Shown: one piece after another, positions 42,344 through 49,130 of the stretch
Numbering within the stretch: the first letter of the stretch is position 1
Layout of the letters: the number at the start of each line of letters is the position of its first letter
From: Bacteroidales bacterium
Lineage (GTDB): Bacteria; Bacteroidota; Bacteroidia; Bacteroidales; UBA12077
Reading direction: 5' to 3'
Assembly (NCBI GenBank): GCA_018334675.1
Contig: JAGXLL010000019.1
Coordinates: forward strand, 1-49,130
Length of the DNA: 49,130 bases
Position numbers and translations under genes: made by a program
The notes under the pieces: generated by a model
What the model saw: the letters and a program-made list of their open reading frames with translations, nothing else
Told to the model about the DNA's origin: nothing
Databases searched by the model: none

Positions 42344-45300
42344 TGTGTCAGCCCCTCCTGACGGCCTTGCCCGGGTTTTTGAGCAAAGGCAGTGGGAGGT
42401 ATGCTCGGTGGGTAATGGGGTAGAACAATTACAACAAGCCGTTAATGATTATAAGCCTGATGTGTTGATGCTGGATGTGACCTCCGGTCTGCCGGAAGGC
42501 AACTATTCACTTAATGCCATCAAGCAGGCTCATATAGGATTACAGATCATATTGCTGGCCTCCACGCAACGTAAGGATTTATTGGAAAGGGCTTATGCCA
42601 GGGGTGCCGACGATTTTGTATGGAAAGAAGCGGATGCCTCCGATATTGCTGACCGCCTGGAGATGCTGTGTCGTTTACAAAGCAAAGGGGCGATCCGGTA
42701 TGAAGAGGAGAAGTTTTCCAAGGCTTTTCATTCACAGGTAGCCCTGATGGCCATTACCACATTGCGGGAAGGGCGAGTCCTGGACGTAAACGATGCCTTT
42801 CTGGAATTGCTTGGATACAGCAAGGGAGAGATCATTGGAAAAACAGCCTGGGAGATATCCTTATATGAAGATACCGGTCTGCGTAAAGAAATACTTCGGC
42901 AGATGAAGCACAAAGGCCGAATCACCGGGAAAGATCTGCGTATACGCACCAAAAACGGCCAAATGCGGTCAGGAAGGGCTTCGTTTGACATCATTGACAT
43001 TCATGGGGAAGCTTGTTTGCTGACCATCTGGAAAGATACCACCCATGAAAAAGAAGCCAATAAGCAGATCAGGGATAATGAAAATTTCTATAAGAATCTT
43101 TTCGACCATAACCGGGCCCTTAAAATGCTGGTGGACCCCCATGATGGCTCCATCCAGGATGCCAATCATGCGGCCGCACGGTTTTATGGATATTCGCGTG
43201 ACAGGCTCAAAGAGATGACCTTGTATGATATCAATGTGGAGCATAGCAAAGATATACTCTCTCAACCCGAACCACCCGATGCCGAGGGAGGCCTGAGCGG
43301 TCAATTTGAGCATGTTCTCTCGAACGGAGAGAAGCGGAGTGTACAGGCTTTTTCCACACCAGTGGAATGGAAAGGCAAGAATTATCTTTATCTGATCATT
43401 ACCGACATTACAGAGCGCGAGCAGGCCAAACAGCGGTTGCTGGAACAGACCCGCTACGATCATGTTCGAACTGAATTCTGGAAGTATGCCTTTCTTTCCG
43501 AGGATGAGACAGTGCTGCTCGACAACCTTCTCAACCGCCTCGGACAGTCTTTGAACATCGATCGCATCGGATTCTTCCGATGTCAGGACAATGGTGCCTC
43601 CTGTCATTTTGTCGATCAATTTGTGCTTAACCCCCGCGACGGGTTCGACCATAAATTCCAGATGCCCAATTGGTTCCTGGAGAAAAACCTGAAGCAGGAG
43701 TCCACCCTGGTGGACCAGGAAATGCTTGATAAACTGAAGAAAACCTTACCCGGGTATTTCAATAAGGTGAAAAGCCAGCTGGTTATTGTTTACGGAAAAG
43801 TCGAGGCTCCTTCCGGTTTCTTCCTGCTGGAGCTTTTCCGCGAGGACAAGCAATGGAATGAGAATGAAATTAAGATTGCCCGCGATCTGGCTAATATTGT
43901 CAAGCTGAAGATCGAATCCATCGAGTTCTCCGAGAAGATCCGCAGGTCAGAAGAAAAATTCAGGATCATATCCGAAACCGCACGTGATCTGGTTTGTATC
44001 CATGATCAGGAGGGCAATTTTAAATATGTTTCCCCCTCTTCCAAGGAGATATTGGGCTATAAGCCTGAGGAGCTTAAAGGAATGGCCCCGTCCGGGTTGC
44101 TTCATCCGTCGGATGTAGGGGCTCAGAAAAGCCTCTTTAGCAAGGATATGGGCAGGGGTAAACTGGATGATGTGCGTGAATACCGTATTGAACGCAAGGA
44201 TGGCAGTTATATATGGCTGGAAACCATAAGCCGCCCTATCATGAGTGAATCAGGCAAGGTGGTGGAATTTCAGACCTCCTCGCGGGACGTGAGTGAACGC
44301 AAAGAAGCCGAACGGAAAATCCGGGAGAAAGAGGAAAAATACCGCAACATATTTGAAAGTATGTTCGATGCCTATATGGAGGTGGATGTTGAAACAAGCA
44401 AGGTTTTGGAGATCAGCCCTTCCATTGAACGTATCTCCGGATATAACCGGGATGAGTTGTTGGGGCAATCCATTGAATCCCTTTACGCCCGACCACAGGA
44501 ACGCGAGGACCTTTTGGAAGTTTTAAGGGAAAAAGAGCGGGTCAGTGACTATGAGATGACCTTGCGCAACAAAGAAGGCAAAGAACTGATTTGTTCCTTT
44601 TCTGCGCGGCTGGTTTATGATGAGAACAAGCGGCCCTACAAGCTGGTGGGAACACTTCGGGATATTACCGAGCGCAAGCGATCGGAACGACAGTTACAGG
44701 AGGCCAAGCAAAAAGCCGAATCCGCCTCCAAAGCCAAGAGCGAATTCCTGGCCAATATGTCGCATGAGATACGAACACCCATGAATGCCATACTGGGTTT
44801 CAGCGAAGTCATGCTCAACAAGGTGAGCGAGCCGGAAAAAAAGAGCCATTTGCATGCCATTCTCTCCAGCGGTAAAACCCTGTTGTCTTTGATCAATGAC
44901 ATCCTTGACCTTTCGAAGATTGAGGCGGGTAAGATGCAGATCAATTATGAACCGGTTGAGCTTTCCATTCTGATCGAGGATATCGAACATATATTCGAGA
45001 AGAAACTGGGCGAGAAGGGCCTGAATCTGAAGATCGACATCGACCCCGATATGCCACGGGTGTTGATGCTGGACGAGGTGCGTATCCGGCAGATCCTTTT
45101 TAATTTGGTGGGCAATGCTCTGAAGTTTACCGATGAAGGATACATTCTTATCGGGGTTCAGTCGAAACCGGTCGACGAAGATCATTATGAGCTGACCCTC
45201 ATGGTGAAGGATACAGGCATTGGTATTCCACGAAAGCAACAAAAACTTATTTTCGATGCCTTTCAGCAGCAGGAGGTCCAGAATACACGACGTTATGAAG

Positions 45301-46169
45301 GCTCCGGTCTGGGACTGTCCATTACCAAGAAGCTGGTAGAGAGTATGAACGGAACCATCCATCTGGAAAGCAGGATAGGTCAGGGCAGCCGATTTGAGAT
45401 CGTGCTGCCCGGCATCACCCGGGGCGAGAAGCCGGAAGCCTTTTATCACTACGAGATGGATGAGGTGCGGGAAGTGGTTTTCGGAAAAGCCACCATCCTG
45501 GTGGTCGACGATATACAATATAACATCGATACGGTTAAAAAGCTGATAGAGAGCGATCAGGTGAAGTTTGCAGAAGCTCAGAATGCCGAAAAGGCCCTGG
45601 AAATCATCAAGATCAACCCTCCCGATCTGGTGCTGATGGACCTGAAACTACCCGATATGAGCGGTTATGAAGCCACCGCTCTGATTAAATCTGACAAAAG
45701 GTTAAAGAAGATCCCCGTTTTGGCTTTTACCCCCTCCTCACATGCGGATGAAGAAACACAGGCTAAAACCCTGTTTGAAGGTTTTATCCGCAAACCCGTC
45801 ACCAAAAATGAACTCTACGGCAAACTGCGTATGTTTCTGCCCCACCGCAATAAGGAAGCCTCCTCCCTGGCTGAGCCCCCCTCCAATGACAGGGAGTGGA
45901 CCCTAACCGATGATCAACGCAGCCAGCTCATCGCCCGGCTTGAAGATGAGCTGATGGAGGACTGGCAGGAGATCCGGGATAATCTGGTCATATACAAGAT
46001 TGAGGATTTCGTGGAACAACTGGAAAAGCTTGACGGTTTCAAGGAAATTGGCCCATTGGTCGATTATTATAAACAGCTCAAAACTTCACTGAGCAATTTT
46101 GATATAGAACGCATGCAATCAAAGATCAAGGAATTTCCTTCGGTGGTGGAGCAGATTAAGAATTCCTGA
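42309..46169 (+). CDS. Hybrid sensor histidine kinase with N-terminal receiver-like and multiple PAS domains
   Basis: A 1286-residue cytoplasmic kinase. N-terminal receiver-like domain (about 5-125) that lacks the acidic pair (it has FSNVSAPPD) but keeps DVLMLD; two PAS domains (about 140-255 and 260-375); a GAF-like region (about 380-545); two more PAS domains (about 550-675 and 680-800) with FQTSSRDVSERKEAER; HisKA (SEFLANMSHEIRTPMNAILG, phospho-His about 828); HATPase (about 930-1045, NALKFTDEG, DTGIGIP, GSGLGLSI); receiver (about 1060-1175, VVDDIQYN and LVLMDLKLPDMSGYE); and a helical tail. It lies 63 bp upstream of the receiver-kinase gene, probably the same operon. Repeat copy 3 lies upstream. 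Confidence 0.9.
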   Translation: MASRTKTILFSNVSAPPDGLARVFEQRQWEVCSVGNGVEQLQQAVNDYKPDVLMLDVTSGLPEGNYSLNAIKQAHIGLQIILLASTQRKDLLERAYARGADDFVWKEADASDIADRLEMLCRLQSKGAIRYEEEKFSKAFHSQVALMAITTLREGRVLDVNDAFLELLGYSKGEIIGKTAWEISLYEDTGLRKEILRQMKHKGRITGKDLRIRTKNGQMRSGRASFDIIDIHGEACLLTIWKDTTHEKEANKQIRDNENFYKNLFDHNRALKMLVDPHDGSIQDANHAAARFYGYSRDRLKEMTLYDINVEHSKDILSQPEPPDAEGGLSGQFEHVLSNGEKRSVQAFSTPVEWKGKNYLYLIITDITEREQAKQRLLEQTRYDHVRTEFWKYAFLSEDETVLLDNLLNRLGQSLNIDRIGFFRCQDNGASCHFVDQFVLNPRDGFDHKFQMPNWFLEKNLKQESTLVDQEMLDKLKKTLPGYFNKVKSQLVIVYGKVEAPSGFFLLELFREDKQWNENEIKIARDLANIVKLKIESIEFSEKIRRSEEKFRIISETARDLVCIHDQEGNFKYVSPSSKEILGYKPEELKGMAPSGLLHPSDVGAQKSLFSKDMGRGKLDDVREYRIERKDGSYIWLETISRPIMSESGKVVEFQTSSRDVSERKEAERKIREKEEKYRNIFESMFDAYMEVDVETSKVLEISPSIERISGYNRDELLGQSIESLYARPQEREDLLEVLREKERVSDYEMTLRNKEGKELICSFSARLVYDENKRPYKLVGTLRDITERKRSERQLQEAKQKAESASKAKSEFLANMSHEIRTPMNAILGFSEVMLNKVSEPEKKSHLHAILSSGKTLLSLINDILDLSKIEAGKMQINYEPVELSILIEDIEHIFEKKLGEKGLNLKIDIDPDMPRVLMLDEVRIRQILFNLVGNALKFTDEGYILIGVQSKPVDEDHYELTLMVKDTGIGIPRKQQKLIFDAFQQQEVQNTRRYEGSGLGLSITKKLVESMNGTIHLESRIGQGSRFEIVLPGITRGEKPEAFYHYEMDEVREVVFGKATILVVDDIQYNIDTVKKLIESDQVKFAEAQNAEKALEIIKINPPDLVLMDLKLPDMSGYEATALIKSDKRLKKIPVLAFTPSSHADEETQAKTLFEGFIRKPVTKNELYGKLRMFLPHRNKEASSLAEPPSNDREWTLTDDQRSQLIARLEDELMEDWQEIRDNLVIYKIEDFVEQLEKLDGFKEIGPLVDYYKQLKTSLSNFDIERMQSKIKEFPSVVEQIKNS

Positions 46170-46232
46170 GCCTCGTTGATTGAGAATTATTTTTTACCTT
46201 TAGACGACGAAAACCATTAAGAACTCTTATCT

Positions 46233-47372
46233 ATGGCATCCAACAATGAAGAGGCCAAGATCCTGCTTGTAGATGATAGCGTACAGAATCTCCGGTTATT
46301 GGGCAATATGCTGAGAGAGAAGAGTTATCAGATTGCTCTGGCGCAAAATGGAAAAGAGGGCCTGCAACTGGCAGCCAAAATTTTGCCTGACCTGATCCTG
46401 CTGGATATTATGATGCCCGAGCTCGACGGTTATGAGGTGTGTAAGCAGCTCAAGGAGGATGAGAACACCCGGCATATCCCGGTGATCTTTTTAACCGCCA
46501 AAACTTCCAATAACGATATTGTCAATGGTTTTCAAATAGGGGGGGTGGATTATATCACCAAGCCTTTTAATAAAGAGGAGCTGTTCATGCGCATCAAGAC
46601 GCATCTTGAACTGAAACAGGCGCATGATAAGATTTCCCGGCAGGCAGAAAGTCTCAGGGAGCTGAATGCTACCAAAGATAAAATGTTTTCCGTCATCTCC
46701 CATGACTTGAGGGCTCCTCTGGGGGGGATAAAAAGCATGCTGGATCTGATGTACGAAGATCAAAGTGCCGAAAAAAAGATTTCTCCGCAATCGCTGAATT
46801 CTCTTAAGAATGCCGCCGACCAGACCTATAACCTGCTCGAGAATCTTCTCTACTGGTCACGGAGTCAGCGGGGGAAGCTGGTGAATAACCCTGAGATGAT
46901 CAATATTTACGAGCTGGTGGTGGAGAATATGGAGCTTCTGCAAACCATGTCCGAGAACAAAAAGCTTGAAGTGAAGAACCAGGTGGATACCCAGGCTGAA
47001 GCATGGGCCGATCGCAACATGGTAAAGACGGTTTTAAGAAACCTGATCATTAACGCCATTAAATTTACTCGGGAAAAAGGCCAAATTACCATTACCAGTG
47101 AATATAAGGATGGGTTGCTGGAGGTAAGTGTTGGTGATAATGGAGTGGGCATCCAAAAACAGAATCTTGAGAAGATCCTCAATATGAAAGAATATTACAC
47201 CACTTTTGGAACCAAAAGAGAGAAAGGAAGTGGTTTGGGATTGAATCTTTGCATCGATTTTATCCGGCGCAACAATGGAGAGCTATATATTGACAGTGAT
47301 TATGGGAAGGGAAGTACCTTTACGTTTACCTTGCCTGTAAAGGAGTCAGCAATACAGGAAAACGCTGAATAA
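46233..47372 (+). CDS. Receiver-histidine kinase (response regulator with kinase output)
   Basis: A 379-residue protein: receiver (about 8-125, ILLVDDSVQNLRLLGN, ILPDLILLDIMMPELDGYE, FLTAKTS, YITKPFN), a coiled coil, HisKA (KDKMFSVISHDLRAPLGGIK) and HATPase (about 245-370, NAIKFTREKG, GDNGVGIQ, GSGLGLNL). No membrane segment. It may take a phosphate from the hybrid kinase 63 bp upstream and relay it on. The convergent siaC-like gene ends 6 bp beyond its stop. Confidence 0.92.
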   Translation: MASNNEEAKILLVDDSVQNLRLLGNMLREKSYQIALAQNGKEGLQLAAKILPDLILLDIMMPELDGYEVCKQLKEDENTRHIPVIFLTAKTSNNDIVNGFQIGGVDYITKPFNKEELFMRIKTHLELKQAHDKISRQAESLRELNATKDKMFSVISHDLRAPLGGIKSMLDLMYEDQSAEKKISPQSLNSLKNAADQTYNLLENLLYWSRSQRGKLVNNPEMINIYELVVENMELLQTMSENKKLEVKNQVDTQAEAWADRNMVKTVLRNLIINAIKFTREKGQITITSEYKDGLLEVSVGDNGVGIQKQNLEKILNMKEYYTTFGTKREKGSGLGLNLCIDFIRRNNGELYIDSDYGKGSTFTFTLPVKESAIQENAE

Positions 47373-47378
47373 TGTATT

Positions 47379-47840
47379 TTATGCACTGTAAGGATAATAG
47401 TGGAAGGTCACACCGCTGACTTCCTCCAGGGTTTCACCCGAATCCAGAATATCTTCATCGTCATAGGGGTAATGCCATTCAATATTGATCTCGTGGTCAT
47501 GTTTTTTAAGCTGTTTGATCCTGCTGATCAGCTCTGTGAGCATTTTGGAGGAGGCCGTGTTGAAATATTCGAGTTTGAAGATCACGGTGGTAATATTCTT
47601 GGGTGAGCCCAGGTAGCTATCAAGCCAATCGAGAATGGGCATATACAATTCCTTGGCATTTTCCGGCAATGAGCGCCCATTGATCTGCAAGATGCCTTTC
47701 TCCTTATTGAGATAGATCTCGGGAATCTTAATGTTTCCCTCGATGTGCACCTCATTCTTGTCGGCCAGCGCTCTCAATTGTTTGATTAATGCTCTATGTT
47801 CATTCATGACATAAGGTTTTAGTAATCCATTCCCACTCAT
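47379..47840 (-). CDS. SiaC-like (DUF1987) regulatory phosphoprotein, third paralogue
   Basis: About 153 residues from the ATG at 47840 (in-frame ATG at 47807 also possible). DUF1987 core: IYLNKEKGILQINGRSLPEN, ILDWLDSYL, and FKLEYFNTASSKMLTELI, which keeps the Thr site (NTAS). C-terminal EEVSGVTFHYYPY is family-like. It follows an unrecognised gene by one base. Its SiaB-type partner is not adjacent; the unknown upstream gene may replace it, or one of the other two kinases acts in trans. Confidence 0.82.
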   Translation of the reverse strand: MSGNGLLKPYVMNEHRALIKQLRALADKNEVHIEGNIKIPEIYLNKEKGILQINGRSLPENAKELYMPILDWLDSYLGSPKNITTVIFKLEYFNTASSKMLTELISRIKQLKKHDHEINIEWHYPYDDEDILDSGETLEEVSGVTFHYYPYSA

Positions 47841-47841
47841 G

Positions 47842-48315
47842 TTAATAGCCTATCACCCATAATACCCTTTGCTGCTCCAAACACTGATCTGTAATGGCTA
47901 TTAATCCTTTGTTCACTTCAATAAGCTTATCCCTGTATTGGCGCCACTCTTTTTCCCAATCGGAATAGTGCTGGTTGAGTTTATCCAGGAATTCAGATCC
48001 CAGGAAAATTTGCTTGATGTGATCTTTGAATTCATTAAGACTCTTTATGTTTTTCAATCTCTCCAGTTTAGCCGTCAATTCATTTTTTAAGGGTACGATC
48101 TTTCTGATGTCATATTTTGTGGCCCCGTAAAATTCATACAACCGGTTGCTGTTCTCGAAACAATTAATGAAAATATTGAATACCTCACTTTGCATGTAAC
48201 GCGATTCATCATCCCCCTTGACATAGTTCTCATCATCGCCGGTTGTATTGAGTTCAACTATGTTCAGGTAATCCGCATCAAAGAGCTCTATTCTCAGTTG
48301 ACAACTGTTGTTCAT
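47842..48315 (-). CDS. Hypothetical protein paired with the third SiaC paralogue
   Basis: About 157 residues from the ATG at 48315 (open to an ATG at 48360). Start MNNSCQLRIELFDADYLNIV, a middle GATKYDIRKIVPLKNELTAK with heptad-like charged helices (LERLKNIKSLNEFKDHIKQI) and HYSDWEKEWRQYRDKLIEVN. No GHKL box is visible, so it is not an evident SiaB. It is soluble and helical. Being one base from a siaC gene, it may be a partner, sensor or regulator of it; the role is open. Confidence 0.6.
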   Translation of the reverse strand: MNNSCQLRIELFDADYLNIVELNTTGDDENYVKGDDESRYMQSEVFNIFINCFENSNRLYEFYGATKYDIRKIVPLKNELTAKLERLKNIKSLNEFKDHIKQIFLGSEFLDKLNQHYSDWEKEWRQYRDKLIEVNKGLIAITDQCLEQQRVLWVIGY

Positions 48316-48343
48316 TCTTCCAGGGTTTAATGGAGGATGCATG

Positions 48344-48706
48344 TTACCTCTTTCGGGCATTTGCTCCCGTAGTATTGATACTTGATCTTTGATTTATGGT
48401 TAAAAATATTCCACGAATGGCGCTTTTTGTTTTATGAATGTATTTTGTTAATGGATAATTGTTTTTTCGGGAATTTCTAGCTGCCTGTTTGGTCAAATGA
48501 TCACACAGGTTATTTTCCCTATGTATTTCATGGGCCTTAACCCATTCAAATTCTACACATCGGTTGTTCATCAGGCGGTCCAGTTGCTTCCATTGCTTTT
48601 TATGGGAGATGCGCATGTGGTAGCCATCATCCTCCTTTCCAGGGATAACCATCTTTAGCCTTGCCAGGTCTTTGGCCCGGGTTTCCGACATGCAGGAGTT
48701 CGACAT
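48344..48706 (-). pseudogene. RNase HI-like fragment (C-terminal half)
   Basis: A 120-residue frame; residues about 38-80 read WKQLDRLMNNRCVEFEWVKA then HEIHRENNLCDHLTKQAA, matching the C-terminal RNase HI pattern W-x-W-V-K-G-H-x-G-H-x-E-N-x-x-C-D-x-L-A. It keeps the His and the last catalytic Asp. The N-terminal half with the other three acidic residues (D10, E48, D70 of the E. coli enzyme) is absent, replaced by about 35 residues of unclear origin. Activity is unlikely. It is either a remnant or a very divergent short protein. Confidence 0.5.
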
Positions 48707-48785
48707 CCCGAAAGGTATTTTTAGATGAATATAAACCTTTTACACATGATTTACAAATTATACGGAAAGAATTCCTTTTGGGTTT

Positions 48786-48798
48786 TGACAAAATGTCA
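48786..48798. promoter_or_regulatory. Palindrome TGACA-AAA-TGTCA upstream of clpB
   Basis: TGACAAAATGTCA is a perfect inverted repeat of 5-bp arms with a 3-base centre, 115 bp upstream of the clpB start, in the gap between divergent genes. A TTTTG overlaps its left arm. It may be an operator for stress control; no known motif is claimed. Confidence 0.4.
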
Positions 48799-48912
48799 TA
48801 TATTAAAAGAAAATATAAGTCAATTTGGCATTTTTTATGTTTTCCTATCCCTTGGCAGGAATTTTGACTCGTGCAGGGAGGATTTAAGAAATGCGAAAAA
48901 GGAGGAACAAGC

Positions 48913-49130
48913 ATGAATCTGAATAATTTCACTATAAAATCGCAGGAAGCCATGCAGAATGGGGTAACCATTGCTCAGCAGAATCAGAATCAGGCAGTGG
49001 AACCCGGACATATATTAAAAGGCTTGTTGGGTTATGGCGACAATGTGATCCAATATTTGCTGAAGAAGCTGGATGTGAATACCCGCCAGATGGAGCAGGT
49101 ATTGGACAGCATTATAGATTTCCTCTCTCC
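48913..49130 (+). CDS. clpB: ATP-dependent chaperone ClpB, N-terminal part (runs off the window)
   Basis: The visible 72 codons read MNLNNFTIKSQEAMQNGVTI, then HILKGLLGYGDNVIQYLLKK, the Clp N-domain of ClpB disaggregase. The rest lies to the right. A strong Shine-Dalgarno AAGGAGG at about 48898-48904 precedes the ATG, unusual for this organism and consistent with high expression of a heat-shock gene. A palindrome upstream may regulate it. ClpC/ClpA share the N-domain, so ClpB is the likeliest, not certain, call. Confidence 0.8.
   Translation, partial: MNLNNFTIKSQEAMQNGVTIAQQNQNQAVEPGHILKGLLGYGDNVIQYLLKKLDVNTRQMEQVLDSIIDFLS

Noticed and set aside
1-49130. CRISPR array, insertion sequence, prophage or integron
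   Set aside because: No regularly spaced repeats, transposase, integrase or phage structural genes seen; the only repeat family is the three-copy hairpin element.

Overview
The window reads as chromosomal DNA of an uncharacterised Bacteroidota bacterium, most likely near Bacteroidales/Marinilabiliales. The grounds are the gene families, near-absence of Shine-Dalgarno sites before most starts, several upstream sites fitting the Bacteroidota promoter pattern TTG-N19/20-TAnnTTTG, and the families of the S1, accABCD, GuaA, C1 peptidase and hybrid kinase genes. I see no insertion sequence, phage module or CRISPR array. Genus cannot be set from this sequence alone.

Layout. 1-3.9 kb (minus): an operon of two SpoIIE/PP2C phosphatases, a SiaB-type kinase and a SiaC-type (DUF1987) target. 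4-5.7 kb: DUF985 cupin, ADP-ribosylglycohydrolase, secreted hypothetical. 6.1-9.6 kb: CocE/NonD hydrolase and ATP-grasp enzyme behind repeat copy 1. 10-14.7 kb: SHOCT protein, HAD phosphatase, ABC-2 exporter, 3D-domain lipoprotein, flavoprotein. 14.7-16.1 kb: a patch of gene remnants (citrate lyase alpha-like, MFS, LeuD-like) around an intact rubredoxin, then tRNA-Arg(TCT). 16.4-20.2 kb (minus): accB-accC-accD-accA. 20.8-25 kb: larC-larE-larB and a DMSP-lyase-like cupin. 26-32 kb: TetR, LolA-like protein, two FtsX-type permeases, ATPase and outer-membrane barrel. 32-42 kb: dgt, then on the minus strand rpsA-STAS-rnz, a truncated C1 peptidase, guaA, siaB-siaC and a CtpA protease. 42.3-48.4 kb: a large hybrid histidine kinase, a receiver-kinase, and a third SiaC paralogue with an unknown partner. 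The end holds an RNase HI fragment and the start of clpB.

Two themes stand out. First, the window is rich in partner-switching signalling: three SiaC-type proteins, two SiaB-type kinases, two PP2C phosphatases, one STAS protein and two histidine kinases, with no diguanylate cyclase in view. Second, a repeat of about 105 nt occurs three times in the same orientation (about 6145, 30724 and 42109), each time just upstream of a plus-strand gene. It has a long hairpin whose differences between copies preserve RNA pairing, and a second short helix with a compensatory change that takes in a start codon. It is the best candidate here for an undescribed system: a cis-acting RNA leader or a structured mobile palindrome.
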